A stretch of 64,000 nucleotides of DNA from Stomorhina lunata. Its lineage: Eukaryota; Arthropoda; Insecta; Diptera; Rhiniidae. Made by a program: the position numbers and the translations under genes. Under the pieces are notes generated by a model. The model was not told where the DNA came from, did no database searches, and worked only from the letters and a program-made list of their open reading frames with translations. The stretch lies in contig OW121740.1 of NCBI GenBank assembly GCA_933228675.1, positions 55,010,174 to 55,074,173 of the forward strand, in the 5' to 3' direction. Shown one piece after another: positions 44,935-57,245 of the stretch (position 1 is the first letter of the stretch; each line of letters opens with the position of its first letter).

Positions 44935-47900
44935 TTTTCGGGTAGAAAACAAATATTAATATTAAAAGCTTCCTATAGGGAACTTTTAATATCTAAAACT
45001 TTCTACTTAAAACATACCACATCAAAAGCTTCCCAATAAAAAACTGTCATTATTTATCTAAAGTTTTCTTAATTAAAACTTTCGATGTGGAAAGATTTCT
45101 TATATATAACATATGTCGTTAAAATATTTTTATATAAAACTTTTCTATAGAAAAATTTCAATATCAAAAGCTTTTCCTATAAATAATTTTAATATCTAAA
45201 GCTCTTTAAAAAAATGTTTGTATTAAAAATTTCTATTTAAAAATTTCAATGTCAAAAGGATTCCTATAATAAACATTCGATATCGAAAGATTACTTATAT
45301 GTAGACAACTTTCCTAAAAAATAGTTTAATATCAAAGCTAACTTTTGATATAAAAAGCTTTCAACTATATACATTCCATATAAAAAGCTTTTGAAAAAAA
45401 AAAGATTTTCTATATTAAACTTTCGATGTCGAAAAGTTTTCTATAATACACTTTCGATATAGAAAGATTTGTCGTTAAAATATTTTATATAAAAAATTTT
45501 TTATATAGAACTTTTCCATAGAAATTTTTCAATATCAAAATCTTTTCCTATAGATAACTTTAAAATAAAAATGTTTATAATAAAAATTCCTATATAAAAC
45601 TTTCTATGTCGAAAGGATTCCTATAATAAACATTCGATATCGAAAGATTTCTTATAAAAAACTTTCCTATAAAAAAAAACTTTCAATATCAAAGCTTTCC
45701 TATAGGTAACATTTGATATAAAAAGCTTTTAACTATTAACATTTCATATCGAAAGCTTTTTGAAAAAAACTTTTGTCGTCAAAATATTTCGGGTTGAAAA
45801 CATTTTATATCAACAGATTTCCTAAAGGTTACTTTTAATATCCAAAGCCTTCTACTAAAAACATTCCACATCAAGAGCTTTCCGATACAAAAATGCCAAT
45901 ATCTAAACATTTTTTTTTATAAATCTTTCGATTTCGAAATGCTTCCTAATAAAAAACTTTCGATATAAAAAGATTTTCTATAGAAAACTTTTGATTTAAT
46001 TCATAAAACTTTGAATACCGAAAGATTTTATATAGAAAACATTCCAAGTCAAACTTTTAATATCGAAAGCTTTCCTATAGAAACAATATCGAAAGCTTTT
46101 CTATAGAAAACCTTTAATATCGAAAAATTTCATGTAGAATACATTCGCTATTAAAAGCTTTCCTATAGACAACATTCACTAGGAAAAGCTTTCATTTATA
46201 TAATTTGTTGTCAAAATATTTTGAATTGATAAACTTTTATATTAACAGATTTCCTAAAGGTTACTTTTAATATATAAAGTTTTCTACTAAAAACATTCCA
46301 TATCAAGAGCTTTCCAATATAAAAATGACAATATCTAAAGACTTTCTATATAAGTCTTTTGATTTCGAAAAGCTTCCTTATAATAAATTTTCGATATAAA
46401 AAGATTTTCTATAGAAAACTTTTGATTTCCTTCATAAAACTTTGAATATCGAAAGATTTCATATAGAAAACATTCCAAGACAAACTTTCAATATCGAAAG
46501 CTTTCCTATAGAAACAATATCGAAAGCTTTTCTATAGAAAACCTTTAATATCGAAAGATCTCTTGTAGAAAGCTTTCCTATAGAAAACATTCGCTATGTA
46601 AAGCTTTTATTTACATAATTTGTTGTCAAAATATTACGGATTAAAACCCTTTTAAATATATTAACAGATTTCCTAAAGGTTACTTTTAGTATTCAAAGCT
46701 TTCTACTAAAAACATTCCATATCAAGAGCTTTTCAATATAAAAATGCCAATATCTAAAGATTTCGAAATGCTTCCTAATAATAAACTTTCGATTTCCTTC
46801 ATAAAACTTTGAATATCGGAAGATTTCATATAGAAATCAAGTCAAACTTTCAATCTTTCGACTTCAAATTCGTTTAAATAATAAACTTTCGTTATAGAAA
46901 GATTTTCTATAGAAAACTTTTGATTTCCTTTATAAAACTTTGAATATTTATCGAAAGATTTCATATCATTTCAATACCAAAAGCTTTCCTATAGAAACAA
47001 TATCGAAAGCTTATCTTTAAACTTTTAATATCGAAAGATCTCCTATAGAAGGCATTCGCTATCGAAAGCTTTCTTATAGAAAACATTCGCTATATAAAGC
47101 TTTCCTTTATATAATTTGTATAAAAGAACTTTCAATATAAAAGCTTTTTTAAAGATAACTTTTGATATAAAAAGCTTTTAAGTATTAACATTTCATATCG
47201 AAAGCTTTTTGAAAAAAAACTTTTGTTGTCAAAATATTTCGAATTGAAAACCTTTAATATCAATAGATTTCCTAAAGGTTACTTTAATATCTAAAGCTTT
47301 CTACTAAAAACATTCCATATCAAGAGCTTTTCAATATAAAAATGCCAATATCTAAAGATTTCCTATATAAATCTTTCGATTTCGAAATGCTTCCTAATAA
47401 TAAACTTTCGATATAGAAAAGTTTTCTATAGAAAACTTTTGATTTCCTTTATAAAACTTTGAATATCGAAAGATTTCATATAGAAAACATTCCAATTCAT
47501 ACTTTCAATATCAAAAGCTTTCCTAAACAAACAATATCGAAAGCTGTTTTCCTATAGAAAACTTTTAATATCGAAAGCTTTCCTATAGAAAATATTCGCT
47601 ATCGAAAGCTTTCCTATAGAAAATATTCGCTATGTAAAGCTTTCATTTATATACTTTGTATAAAAAAAACTTTCAATATTAAATTTTTTCTATGGGTAAT
47701 TTTTGATATCAAAAGCTTTTAACTATTAACATTCCATATTGAAAGCTTTTTCAAAAAAACTTTCGTTGTCAAAATATTTCGGATTGAAAACCTTTTATAT
47801 CAACAGATTTCCTAAAGGTTACTTTTAATATCCAAAGCTTTCTACTACAAACATTCCATATCAAGAGCTTTCCAATATAAAATGCCAATATCTAAAGATT

Positions 47901-48025
47901 TCGAAATGCTTCCTAATAATAAACTTTCGATATTGAAATTGATTTCCTTCATAAAACTTTGAATATCGGAAGATTTCATATAGAAATCATGTCAAACTTT
48001 CAATATCGAAAGCTTTTTTATAGAA
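44935..48025. repeat. Degenerate satellite array with higher-order units, 3.1 kb
   Basis: Short units of about 25-32 bp built from AATATCGAAAGCTTTCCTAT and AGAAAAC. They are dominated by the palindromes CTTTCGATATCGAAAG and TTTTCTATAGAAAA. The marker ATTTCCTAAAGGTTACTTT recurs near 45810, 46247, 46669, 47267 and 47807, defining higher-order units of roughly 420-600 bp. No coding frame. It is distinct from, but related in motif to, the arrays at 49100-52075. Confidence 0.85.
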
Positions 48026-48054
48026 TCTGCCTTCTATAAGCTCTTAATCTATTT

Positions 48055-48185
48055 TTTTCAAAAGGTCGGACACGGATAAATCGACTGCAATATTATTAGT
48101 AATATCTATTGAAGAAGTAGCAGTCCTTGGTCGAAAACTTAAGATTTCCGAGTTGTTTTGATACGAAGAACCGACTCGTTTTTCT
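48055..48185 (-). repeat. Dispersed repeat shared with 62530-62690
   Basis: On the minus strand it reads GAGTCGGTTCTTCGTATC, AACTCGGAAATCTTAAG, GACCAAGGACTGCTACTTCT and ATATTACTAATAATATTGCA. The same string with few changes lies on the plus strand at 62530-62690. It resembles a retrotransposon 3' end, but the family is not certain. Confidence 0.6.
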
Positions 48186-49099
48186 AAACCCATGTGTATT
48201 AGTTGAATGCTTTCGAAAATATTCTTTAAACTACAAAATCCTCAACAGTAGCATCATAATACAAAATACACTTGCCGTGCCATAAGATAAAGTGCAATTT
48301 GTCTGCGTCTACTCTGTTTCCCTTTATTCTTTCAAATTGGACCTGTTGATTATTGATTCAATTGAATTGAATTGTCGCCGTGTCAATTTAAATTGGTTGG
48401 TTGACATAAAACTGATGATAAAATATTTTATTTCTATTCCTATAAAACAATATTTGTTTAAGCATCTTTTGCATATTTTCCCCTTGAGGCAGCTGCTCTT
48501 AAGATGATAAATCAATTTAAATATTTTATGTGCAACAAAATAGTGCAAGTTATTCTTGCAATTGCTGATGTCTCCTAGTGGTTACAGGTGCCGATAATTT
48601 CATAAAATATTGGATGATGACACACATTCCAACTGTCAACTGGTTAATACAACACGAGTAATAGAAATGTTCTTATTTAAGTAAATTGGCTCTAAATAAC
48701 TTGTTGCCACCAAAGAGGCATCAACATTTTGTTGAATCTTAATTTTATATCGAACTTAAGCCATTTTGTTGCTGGTCTATTTATTTTCTTAAAATATTTT
48801 ACTTTCCATCAATATTTTCGTTCAGTTACAAGACACGTTTTACCTGCATTTAGTTTTGATCTGCATCTAAACATTTGCTCAGTTCTGGACTTTGGGAAGC
48901 TTTTTGAAATGTTGGGATTTGTGGGACATTGACTTGTCAATGATAGAAATAATTTAGTTATTAAGTAAATAGAAAAAAAAGTAAAGATATTTAATTAAAA
49001 TGCATTAATTTTAATGTAAATATAAAATAAATTTAAGGAATTAAATTTGTAATTTATTATTTATCTCAGACCCCAAAAATTATATCGATCAACTTGGAT
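48186..49099. other. Unassigned single-copy-looking DNA
   Basis: No frame has a recognisable domain or splice structure. It separates two satellite arrays. Confidence 0.4.
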
Positions 49100-50187
49100 A
49101 ATTTTCCCATAAAAAATTTGTCGGTAAAAATATTTTTCTATAGAAAAAATTTCGGAAGAAATATTTTTCTATAGAAAAAATTTCGTAAGAAATATTTTTC
49201 TATAGTAAAAATTTCGGAAGAAATATTTTTCTATAGAAAAAATTTCGGAAGAAATATTTTTCTATAGAAAAAATTTCGGAAGAAATATTTTTCTATAGAA
49301 AAAATTTCGGAAGAAATATTTTTCTATAGAAAAAATTTCGGAAGAAATATTTTTCTATAGAAAAAATTTCGGAAGAAATATTTTTCTATAAAAAAAACTT
49401 TAGGAAGAAGTATTTTTCTATAGAAAAAATTTCAGAAGAAATATTTTTCTATAGAAAAAATTTCGGAAGAAATATTTTTCTATAGAAAAAAATTTGGAAG
49501 AAATATTTTTCTATAGAAAAAATTTCGGAAGAAATACTTTTCTATAGAAAAAATTTCGGAAGAAATACTTTTCTATAGAAAAAATTTCGGAAGAAATATT
49601 TTTCTATAGAAAAAATTTCGTAAGAAATATTTTTCCATAGAAAAAATTTCGTAAGAAATATTTTTCTATAGAAAAAATTTCGGAAGAAATATTTTTCTAT
49701 AGAAAAAATTTCGGAAGAAATATTTTTCTATAGAAAAAATTTCGGAAAAAATATTTTTCTATAGAAAAAATTTCGTAAGAAATATTTTTCTATAGAAAAA
49801 ATTTCGGAAGAAATATTTTTCTATAGAAAAAATTTCGTAAGAAATATTTTTCTATAGAAAAAATTTCGTAAGAAATATTTTTCTATAGAAAAAATTTCGT
49901 AAGAAATATTTTTCTATAGAAAAAATTTCGGAAGAAATATTTTTCTATAGAAAAAATTTCGTAAGAAATATTTTTCTATAGAGAAAATATTGTAAGAAAT
50001 ATTTTTCTATAGAAAAAATTTCGTAAGAAATATTTTTCTACAGAAAAAATTTGGTAAGAAATATTTTTCTAAAGAAAAAATTTCGTAAGAAATATTTTTC
50101 TATAGAAAAAATTTCGAAAGAAATATTTTTCGTTAGAAATATTTTGCTATAGAAAAAATTTCGGAAGAAATGCTTTTCTATAGACAA
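49100..50187. repeat. 31-bp satellite, subfamily A (about 35 units)
   Basis: The unit is GAAATATTTTTCTATAGAAA followed by AAATTTCGGAA (or CGTAA). It is centred on the palindrome TTTTCTATAGAAAA. Units differ at a few sites (CGGAA or CGTAA), and some are truncated near 50140. The period of 31 bp is not divisible by three and the array is non-coding. Confidence 0.95.
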
Positions 50188-51512
50188 ATTTTCATTAGAA
50201 ATATTTTTCTTTAGAAAAATTTTCGTTAGAAATATTTTTCTTTAGAAAAATTTTCGTGAGAAATATTTTTCTTTAGAAAAATTTTCGTGAGAAATATTTT
50301 TCTTTAGAAAAATTTTCGTGAGAAATATTTTTCTTTAGAAAAATTTTCGTGAGAAATATTTTTCTTTAGAAAAATTTTCGTGAGAAATATTTTTCTTTAG
50401 AAAAATTTTCGTGAGAAATATTTTTCTTTAGAAAAATTTTCGTGAGAAATATTTTTCTTTAGAAAAATTTTCGTGAGAAATATTTTTCTTTAGAAAAATT
50501 TTCGTGAGAAATATTTTTCTTTAGAAAAATTTTCGTGAGAAATATTTTTCTTTAGAAAAATTTTCGTGAGAAATATTTTTCTTTAGAAAAATTTTCGTGA
50601 GAAATATTTTTCTTTAGAAAAATTTTCGTGAGAAATATTTTTCTTTAGAAAAATTTTCGTGAGAAATATTTTTCTTTAGAAAAATTTTCGTGAGAAATAT
50701 TTTTCTTTAGAAAAATTTTCGTGAGAAATATTTTTCTTTAGAAAAATTTTCGTGAGAAATATTTTTCTTTAGAAAAATTTTCGTGAGAAATATTTTTCTT
50801 TAGAAAAATTTTCGTTAGAAATATTTTTCTTTAGAAAAATTTTCGTGAGAAATATTTTTCTTTAGAAAAATTTTCGTGAGAAATATTTTTCTTTAGAAAA
50901 ATTTTCGTGAGAAATATTTTTCTTTAGAAAAATATTCGTGAGAAATATTTTTCTTTAGAAAAATTTTCGTGAGAAATATTTTTCTTTAGAAAAATTTTCG
51001 TGAGAAATATTTTTCTTTAGAAAAATTTTCGTGAGAAATATTTTTCTTTAGAAAAATTTTCGTGAGAAATATTTTTCTTTAGAAAAATTTTCGTGAGAAA
51101 TATTTTTCTTTAGAAAAATTTTCGTGAGAAATATTTTTCTTTAGAAAAATTTTCGTGAGAAATATTTTTCGTGAGAAATATTTTTCTTTAGAAAAATTTT
51201 CGTGAGAAATATTTTTCTTTAGAAAAATTTTCGTGAGAAATATTTTTCTTTAGAAAAATTTTCGTGAGAAATATTTTTCTTTAGAAAAATTTTCGTGAGA
51301 AATATTTTTCTTTAGAAAAATTTTCGTGAGAAATATTTTTCTTTAGAAAAATTTTCGTGAGAAATATTTTTCTTTAGAAAAATTTTCGTGAGAAATATTT
51401 TTCTTTAGAAAAATTTTCGTGAGAAATATTTTTCTTTAGAAAAATTTTCGTGAGAAATATTTTTCTTTAGAAAAATTTTCGTGAGAAATATTTTTCTTTA
51501 GAAAATTTTTCG
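50188..51512. repeat. 31-bp satellite, subfamily B (about 43 units, very homogeneous)
   Basis: The unit is CGTGAGAAATATTTTTCTTT followed by AGAAAAATTTT. It differs from subfamily A by CTATAG changed to CTTTAG and CGGAA to CGTGA. The units are almost all identical. One partial deletion near 51167 leaves CGTGAGAAATATTTTT joined directly to the next CGTGAG. Homogeneity indicates recent amplification. Confidence 0.96.
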
Positions 51513-51604
51513 TCTGTTACATTAATAAATAAATCTAACAGATTTGGGATCAAATGCGAATAATCATTCTTTTTGAATAATATTTACATCCCGACAATTT
51601 TTTT

Positions 51605-52075
51605 ATTTTTCTAAATTATTTTTCTATAGAAAAATTTTCTGTAAAAATATTTTTCTATAGAAAAATTTGCTGTAAAAATATTTTTCAATAGAAATATTTT
51701 TTGTTAAAATATTTTTCTATAGAAAAATTTTCTGTAAAAATATTTTTTTGTAGAAAATTTTTCTGTAAAAAAAATTTTCTATAGAAAAATTTTCTGGAAA
51801 AATATTTTTCTATAGAAAAATTTTCTGTAAAAATATTTTTCTATAGAAAAATTTTCTGTAAAAATATTTTTCTATAGAAAAATTTTCTGTAAAAATATTT
51901 TTCTATAGAAAAATTTTCTATAAAAATATTTTGCTATAGATAAATTTTCTGTAAAAATATTTTGCTATAGAAAAATTTTCTGTTAAAATATTTTTCTATA
52001 GAATAATTTTCTGTAAAAATATTTTCCTATAGACAAATTTTCGCTGAAAATATTTTTCTATAGACAACATTTTTC
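51605..52075. repeat. 31-bp satellite, subfamily C (about 15 units)
   Basis: The unit is CTGTAAAAATATTTTTCTAT followed by AGAAAAATTTT. It keeps the TTTTCTATAGAAAA palindrome and is separated from subfamily B by about 90 bp of ordinary sequence. It is more variable than B. Confidence 0.93.
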
Positions 52076-53885
52076 GGTTAAAAAATGTTTTTTTTTTTCA
52101 AAAAAGTTTAAATTTTTCTATTTAACATTTTTTAAAATCGTAGTGCAAAAACTTTTCATACTCTTTATCATAAATTTTCACAAATATAATAATGCATAAT
52201 TAAAACAAATGTTATTTAAATATCTGCATGTATGTATTTTCATTCAAAACATTATCATAAATATAGTGTCACCTACTCAACAAAGAACTTAAAAAGAAAT
52301 CCTTTCTATAAAATTTTTATATTTATCTACTTTTGTATATAATTTCAAACAAAAATAGTACAATACTCGTATTATGCAAAATATTTATAAATATTTTGTT
52401 TTAAAGTCAATGAATAATACTCGTACGGACAGATTTAAATCAAACCAAAATCTATAAAAAAATATTTCCTAACAATAACCAACGATGGGAGTCTGTCTGT
52501 GTTATTGTTGATTAAATTGTATTGAATTGATTAATAACATTTAAGTGCTGCCAGCAATTTTTTCTGTTTAATGTTTTTTGACATTGGCATTTTTGTGATA
52601 ACAAAAAAAAAATGAACCTAGAAAAGACCATAGAAAAAATTCTCTATGTATATGTTGAGGAAAAAAACTTCCTTAATAGACTTTAGTTACTCTTACTATA
52701 CGAAAATCAAAAAAAAAAAAAAAAAAAATAAGCCTTAAATGTTACCCTAGAAAATATAAAAATTTTAGCATAAAGTTGTTAAGCCTAAAGCTATGCTACA
52801 AGAAAGTAAAACAAAACAAAACCTTATAGAGTTTAGACTTTCGTCACTGTAAAGCTGTTATGTCTTTCTGTGTGCGTGCGAGTTTAAATATGTTTATGTA
52901 TTTGCTTACTTTAGACCATTTTTTAAATACATATACAGATATTTTGCTGGTTTTGAGGTCAGGCGGAAGAGGTTTCTTGTTTTTATAGAAAAACTCATAA
53001 GTGCCTGAATAACAAAAATATCGTGAAGGTGGACTTTGAATTTTTCATTGTTTTTCCCAATCACAAAGGCAATCAGCGTAGCTAATTTAGCGAATTTCCT
53101 GCTTTTCTATTAACCAATACTCGTTCGGATAATTTAATTATAAAAGAAAGGAAAAGTTGAAAATAAACTCCAGTGACCTAATGCTGACATTCGATTTGAA
53201 TGAAAATTTTGAGAGATTAAGTTTAAAAATCATTTGTATTGTAAAGTTTGAGATAATTTGTATTGAATTCGGCAAATAAGCCCAAGGATATTAGATGATT
53301 GTATACAATCAAAATTAGTATTCCCTTAAAGACAAAACTTGTAATATCTACTAATAGAAAGTGAAATCTGAAGTGGAACATACTTCGCTATAAGAATAAT
53401 CTGGCAGCATTAGAGGTTTACAGATTTTGAAAAGGCTTTGAATGAACTTCAATTCGCTGCTAATATTATGACTAAATCTACCAAAGATGATTCGGGCACG
53501 CTGATTTCAATGGGGTTATAAATTTTTCAATGTTAGCACAGACAAGGAAGATATTTGAATTTTTTGTTTGGGAAACCCTAACCATATTATGACAGAAATA
53601 CTCGAAAATTTGAAGATAATTCATTGAAATTTGGCTCATATAGGCATATGGAACAGGAATTATGTCTACGGAATTTGGTTTAATTCGGTCGATTACTTAG
53701 AGTCATCACATATATAAAATTTAACTGAATTGAGTTCTTTTGAATATTATGGAGCATACCTTTAGGCTGTGACAAAATTAAAAAAAAAATTTGGGTCATT
53801 TTAGTCCCCATGTCCGTTAAGGGTTAAATAAAATATTTATAATAAAACAATATAACCATTCGTAAAAATAACTATTTTTATTAAT
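52076..53885. other. AT-rich DNA without recognisable gene
   Basis: About 1.8 kb with no frame above background, no RNA gene and no clear repeat. A 20-base A-run lies near 52710. It could be unique intergenic or deep intronic DNA. Confidence 0.45.
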
Positions 53886-54178
53886 TTTAATCGAAATTCG
53901 CTACTAAATTTATAACATTTCGTATTTTGATCGAAATTTGCCACTAAATTTAAACCATTTCCCTTTTTTGGCCATTAAAAATACAAATTTTGACCTTTGA
54001 CCCTGATGAAAAAGGGTTAAGCTCACCCATTATCAAAGAAAGTTGGTATTTTGATCGAAATTCGCCACTAAATTTAAACCATTTCCTTTTTTGGCCACTA
54101 AAAATCCTAATTTTGACCTTTGACCCCTATGAAAAAAGGGTTAGGCTAACCCATTATCAAAGAAAGTTCTAATGGACA
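53886..54178 (+). repeat. Tandem repeat, period about 123 bp
   Basis: Two full units contain TTTGATCGAAATT, GCCACTAAATTTAAACCATT, TTTTGACCTTTGACCC and CCCATTATCAAAGAAAGTT. A partial, more diverged unit precedes them. A 60-codon frame across it has no known domain. Confidence 0.75.
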
Positions 54179-54189
54179 TTCCTCAATGA

Positions 54190-54952
54190 CTGGGCAATAA
54201 AAATCAGTATTAGCTTAATCAAAAGAAAATTTAAATCAAATTTACTACTTAAATAATGTCCAAAAATGTACTTTTTCGCGAAATTTTGCGATTTCAAGTC
54301 GCAGGTACGGCGAAACCATATGAGATATCAAACTGAACTTTTTTGGATTTATTACTACATCTGTCTATTTTAACATGCCGATCAAAAATTTTGAAACTTT
54401 GAATAGTTTTTTAACAAAATTTTCTAAAACTTAAAAAGTGAATTTTGAAACGGCCCTTAAAAAAAAGTACCATTTTCCAGTATAAAAAAACTATGTAAAT
54501 TTAATTATATTTTAATAAATTTAAACTATTTAGTACTTATAAGTCTTTAGATGATAAGCAAGGTCTTACTTTGTAATTTCTGTACTCTAAAAATAATTTT
54601 TTTGCTGCATATCCTTAGGCGTGTTGAAACGGACACGAATTTTCTAGGGCAAATTGCAATAACTTAAAAACTACTGTATGGATTTTTAGTTTTTATAACT
54701 CTAATCAAAGCTGATTTAGTTGTTTTCTACATCCGATTAATAACATATCCTTATTGGTTGAAATTTACCAAAAACTGAAAAAAGTCATATTTTTCCCCAT
54801 ACAAATGAGTCCTAGAAATAAATGTCCTGTGTGCCACCTCAGGACATTGACCTAGGAAGACAAATTTTTTTTCTGAGCTTCTTAGGACGTAGAGCATCAA
54901 TTTTTAACCCAGGCGTATCGAATTTCAATAAAAGTTGTTTTTCGCTCCACCC
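54190..54952 (-). mobile_element. Fragment related to the foldback element at 4372-5596
   Basis: Blocks such as CAATAACTTAAAAACTACT, CCCCATACAAATGAG and the end CTCCACCC|TA parallel CAATAACTCCAAAACTACTT, the CCAAATACAAATG block and GACACCC|TA of the 4372-5596 element. It is probably a diverged, single-arm copy. Confidence 0.5.
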
Positions 54953-55059
54953 TAATGTAGATATTAATACGCCTTTGTAACTAAAAAAGGTTCCAAATTC
55001 AAGCACAGTGTTATTAAACCTTGCGTTTAACTTGGTCATTGGTTCTTGCAAAGGCAATT

Positions 55060-55400
55060 ACTTCGCCATGAAAAAAAAATCCTCAGAGTCCAGTTCCAGG
55101 TGACGCGCCGCTTTAATATGGCGAGTCCATAAGGAATCAGTAGTTAGGCATTAGATAAGGTGCTGGGTATCATGTGGACTTTCTACACAAGCTGGACAGG
55201 TGTTGGGTTTTTAATCTTAATTGTGCCAGTAATACCCTAGTAGTTCTCGACAGACCAAGTATAACATTCATCCGGTAACTAGTTATCGTTGAGGTTACCA
55301 TGCTCTTATGAATGTCTTCCAGAGCTGCTTTATATGAGGTGATATTAAGTGGCTGGATGGTGTGCTGTCTGATAGCAACGAAGGTCTCTTCTGACATGTC
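55060..55400 (-). pseudogene. Jockey-like non-LTR retrotransposon C-terminal fragment
   Basis: On the minus strand LGLSRTTRVLLAQLRLKT continues, after a frameshift, as NTCPACVESPHDTQHL and LWTRHIKAARHLELDS. This matches the typical jockey-type end: (T/S)RxxLAQLRSG, the CPxC...PHDxxHLF cysteine-histidine motif, and LWxxPxxAAxFLGL. Stops and a frameshift show it is dead. Confidence 0.65.
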
Positions 55401-55582
55401 TCGGGGGAGGATCTAATTCCGTTAGATGTTGGTTTGGATAATCCCTCCGATAACATCAAAGAAAGAACTGCCTTGTTCGCATTTGGCTATGTTCCTTAAG
55501 TCATAGGATATTGAGTAATAAAAAAAGCTTTATATCTCTCCTTTCACCATATTTAATCTCTTTACTTTCCTCTTTCGTATAC

Positions 55583-55680
55583 AGCCCTGGTATAGCAGAT
55601 TAGTCATCCGCCTAGCAATCCAGAGGTTCCAAGTACGATCCCCGGCCAGACCCACTTGAAAAAATAAGTTTTTAAGATAT
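55583..55680 (+). mobile_element. tRNA-derived SINE-like copy 3
   Basis: GCCCTGGTATAGCAGATTAG, TCATCCGCCTAGCAATCCAG and AAGTACGATCCCCGGCCAGA, then CCCACTTGAAAAAATAAG. The head is the same as at 17128 and 36450, with the B-box mutated (GTACGATCC). The tail is shorter. Confidence 0.6.
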
Positions 55681-55739
55681 TTGTAAACATAAATAACGCA
55701 ATCGAAATATTTGTCGATTTGTGTCTGCTTTATAAAGTT

Positions 55740-56230
55740 ATTCTCGACTTAACATATCAGCTTGAGATGCAAATACTCGTCGTTTGCGAGAGGCTTAAAT
55801 TTTCCGCTTTAATGTGAAGAAATCAGCGGCTGAGGCTTATCGAAAGCACTTAGTGGTTTCAACTCTTTTTGAACGGTGATTTTGGCGTTAAAGCCCGGCA
55901 TGACGGTTTCAAGGTTATGCTCTGTATTTGGTGGGACTTTCGACGTAGTGTATTATGTGTTACTAAAACCGACTGAAATAATCACAGACCTGATAAAGAA
56001 ATTGCTAGACCCGGAAGTGATCAAGACATACTTAGAAACGTTGAAATAGGAACTTCTACCCCACCCGCCGTATTCCCCAGATCGCTTCAAAAGATGACCA
56101 GTTTTTAACTCAATATTCATACGCTGCCCGAAAGATAGGAGAAAGTATGGGCCACCAAAGGATAATACTTTAGATTTTAAATGTATAACCAGTTTATTTC
56201 AATAAAGCCTCGAATTTGGGAAAAAAAAAC
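55740..56230 (+). pseudogene. Internally deleted mariner (DD34D) transposase
   Basis: Plus-strand fragments are recognisable in order: NVKKSAAEAYRKH (N-terminal region), KVMLCIWWDFRR (central region before the second Asp), then LETLK*ELLPHPPYSPDRF (the YSPDLAPSD region, with the third catalytic Asp region damaged), and TLPERWEKVWATKG*YF (the C-terminal LPxRWxxVVxxxGxYF). The section between the first and second catalytic residues is deleted, and frames are shifted. Confidence 0.7.
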
Positions 56231-57245
56231 GGCGGAAGCCAAAGTTGTACACTCATAACTTGGACAACCTCTCTTAAAGTCCCAAATCTTAATAAATAAA
56301 AATTAATTTTGGTCGTTTTATACCGAGGAGACCATTCTTCTTCTGTTATCCTTGACTCCCAGTGCTGCATAGAGCCATGCTTTTATATCGAAGTCTATTG
56401 CGAGATGTTAGGCATATATCATTCCATGAATAGCAACTCCGCATCAATTGAACTTCTCCACGTTCTAGTAGATGCACCCACACGACGGCCGCATCCCTGT
56501 GGATTCCAACGAAGCGCTTGTCGAGCAATGGCCTATACATCTCCATTTCCGTTGACATATTTCTATAGAAGCAGGGATTTGGTTTGTAGCTTTTAGTATA
56601 TCTTCACTTCTTATGCGATTCCTCTACCATACATTAAGAATTTGAGGTAAACCTTTGTTTGAAAAGGTTTGTAGGCTTTTATCGATGGCATTTGAACGCT
56701 CAACGCCCGAGTATAACAAGTTTATTATAATAAAGCCTCGAATTTCGTTAAAAAAACGGAAGCAACATCTTTAAAAATCCCAAATTTTAAAAGAAATTAA
56801 AAAAAGGTATGAAAAAAGTTTAAATTTCGGGCGTTTCGTACTGAGGGGACCATTCTTCTTCTGTTATCCTTGACTCCCGGTAAAGCTTAGGGCCACAACC
56901 ATCCCTTTATATCGAACTCTATTGCGAGATGTTAGACATACGTCATTCCATGAATAGTTTGCTGCTTGCAACTCCGCATCAATTGACCTTCTTCAAGTTC
57001 TAGCAGGTGCACCCACACGACGGCTGCTTTCCTGTGGATTCCAACGAAGCGCTTGTCGAACAATTTTTATCCACCGCCATTCTATAAAAGATGGGATTTG
57101 GTTTGTCGCGTTTAGTAGATCTTTATTTCTATATATATTAACGATTTGCCGTGAACATTTGTTTCCAAAGGTTTGTATCGATGACATTTCTGCGTTTCCA
57201 AGTTTCGCAGCCGTAATACATGATGGACTCGGCATTCAAGTTGTA
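56188..57245. repeat. Tandem duplication of about 528 bp joining mariner and LINE ends
   Basis: The unit starts AGTTTATT-AATAAAGCCTCG at about 56192 and 56720. Both units contain GACCATTCTTCTTCTGTTAT, the ATTGCGAGATGTTAG block, ACACGACGGC, and TTCCAACGAAGCGCTTGTCG. The two units have diverged. The junction with the mariner tail is inside the duplicated unit. Confidence 0.75.
56300..56600 (-). pseudogene. Non-LTR retrotransposon 3' fragment, copy 2
   Basis: On the minus strand it encodes a damaged version of the KWRWIGH-type to QALRWNPQG terminus found at 56980-57240. It is the second half of the tandem duplication and is truncated upstream. Confidence 0.55.

Noticed and set aside
48292..48932. 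Frames of 67-74 codons between the satellite arrays
   Set aside because: Hydrophobic, low-complexity translations of AT-rich DNA without start context, splice sites or known domains.
49100..52075. CRISPR-like array (31-bp repeats)
   Set aside because: No spacers; simple head-to-tail satellite units in an insect genome.
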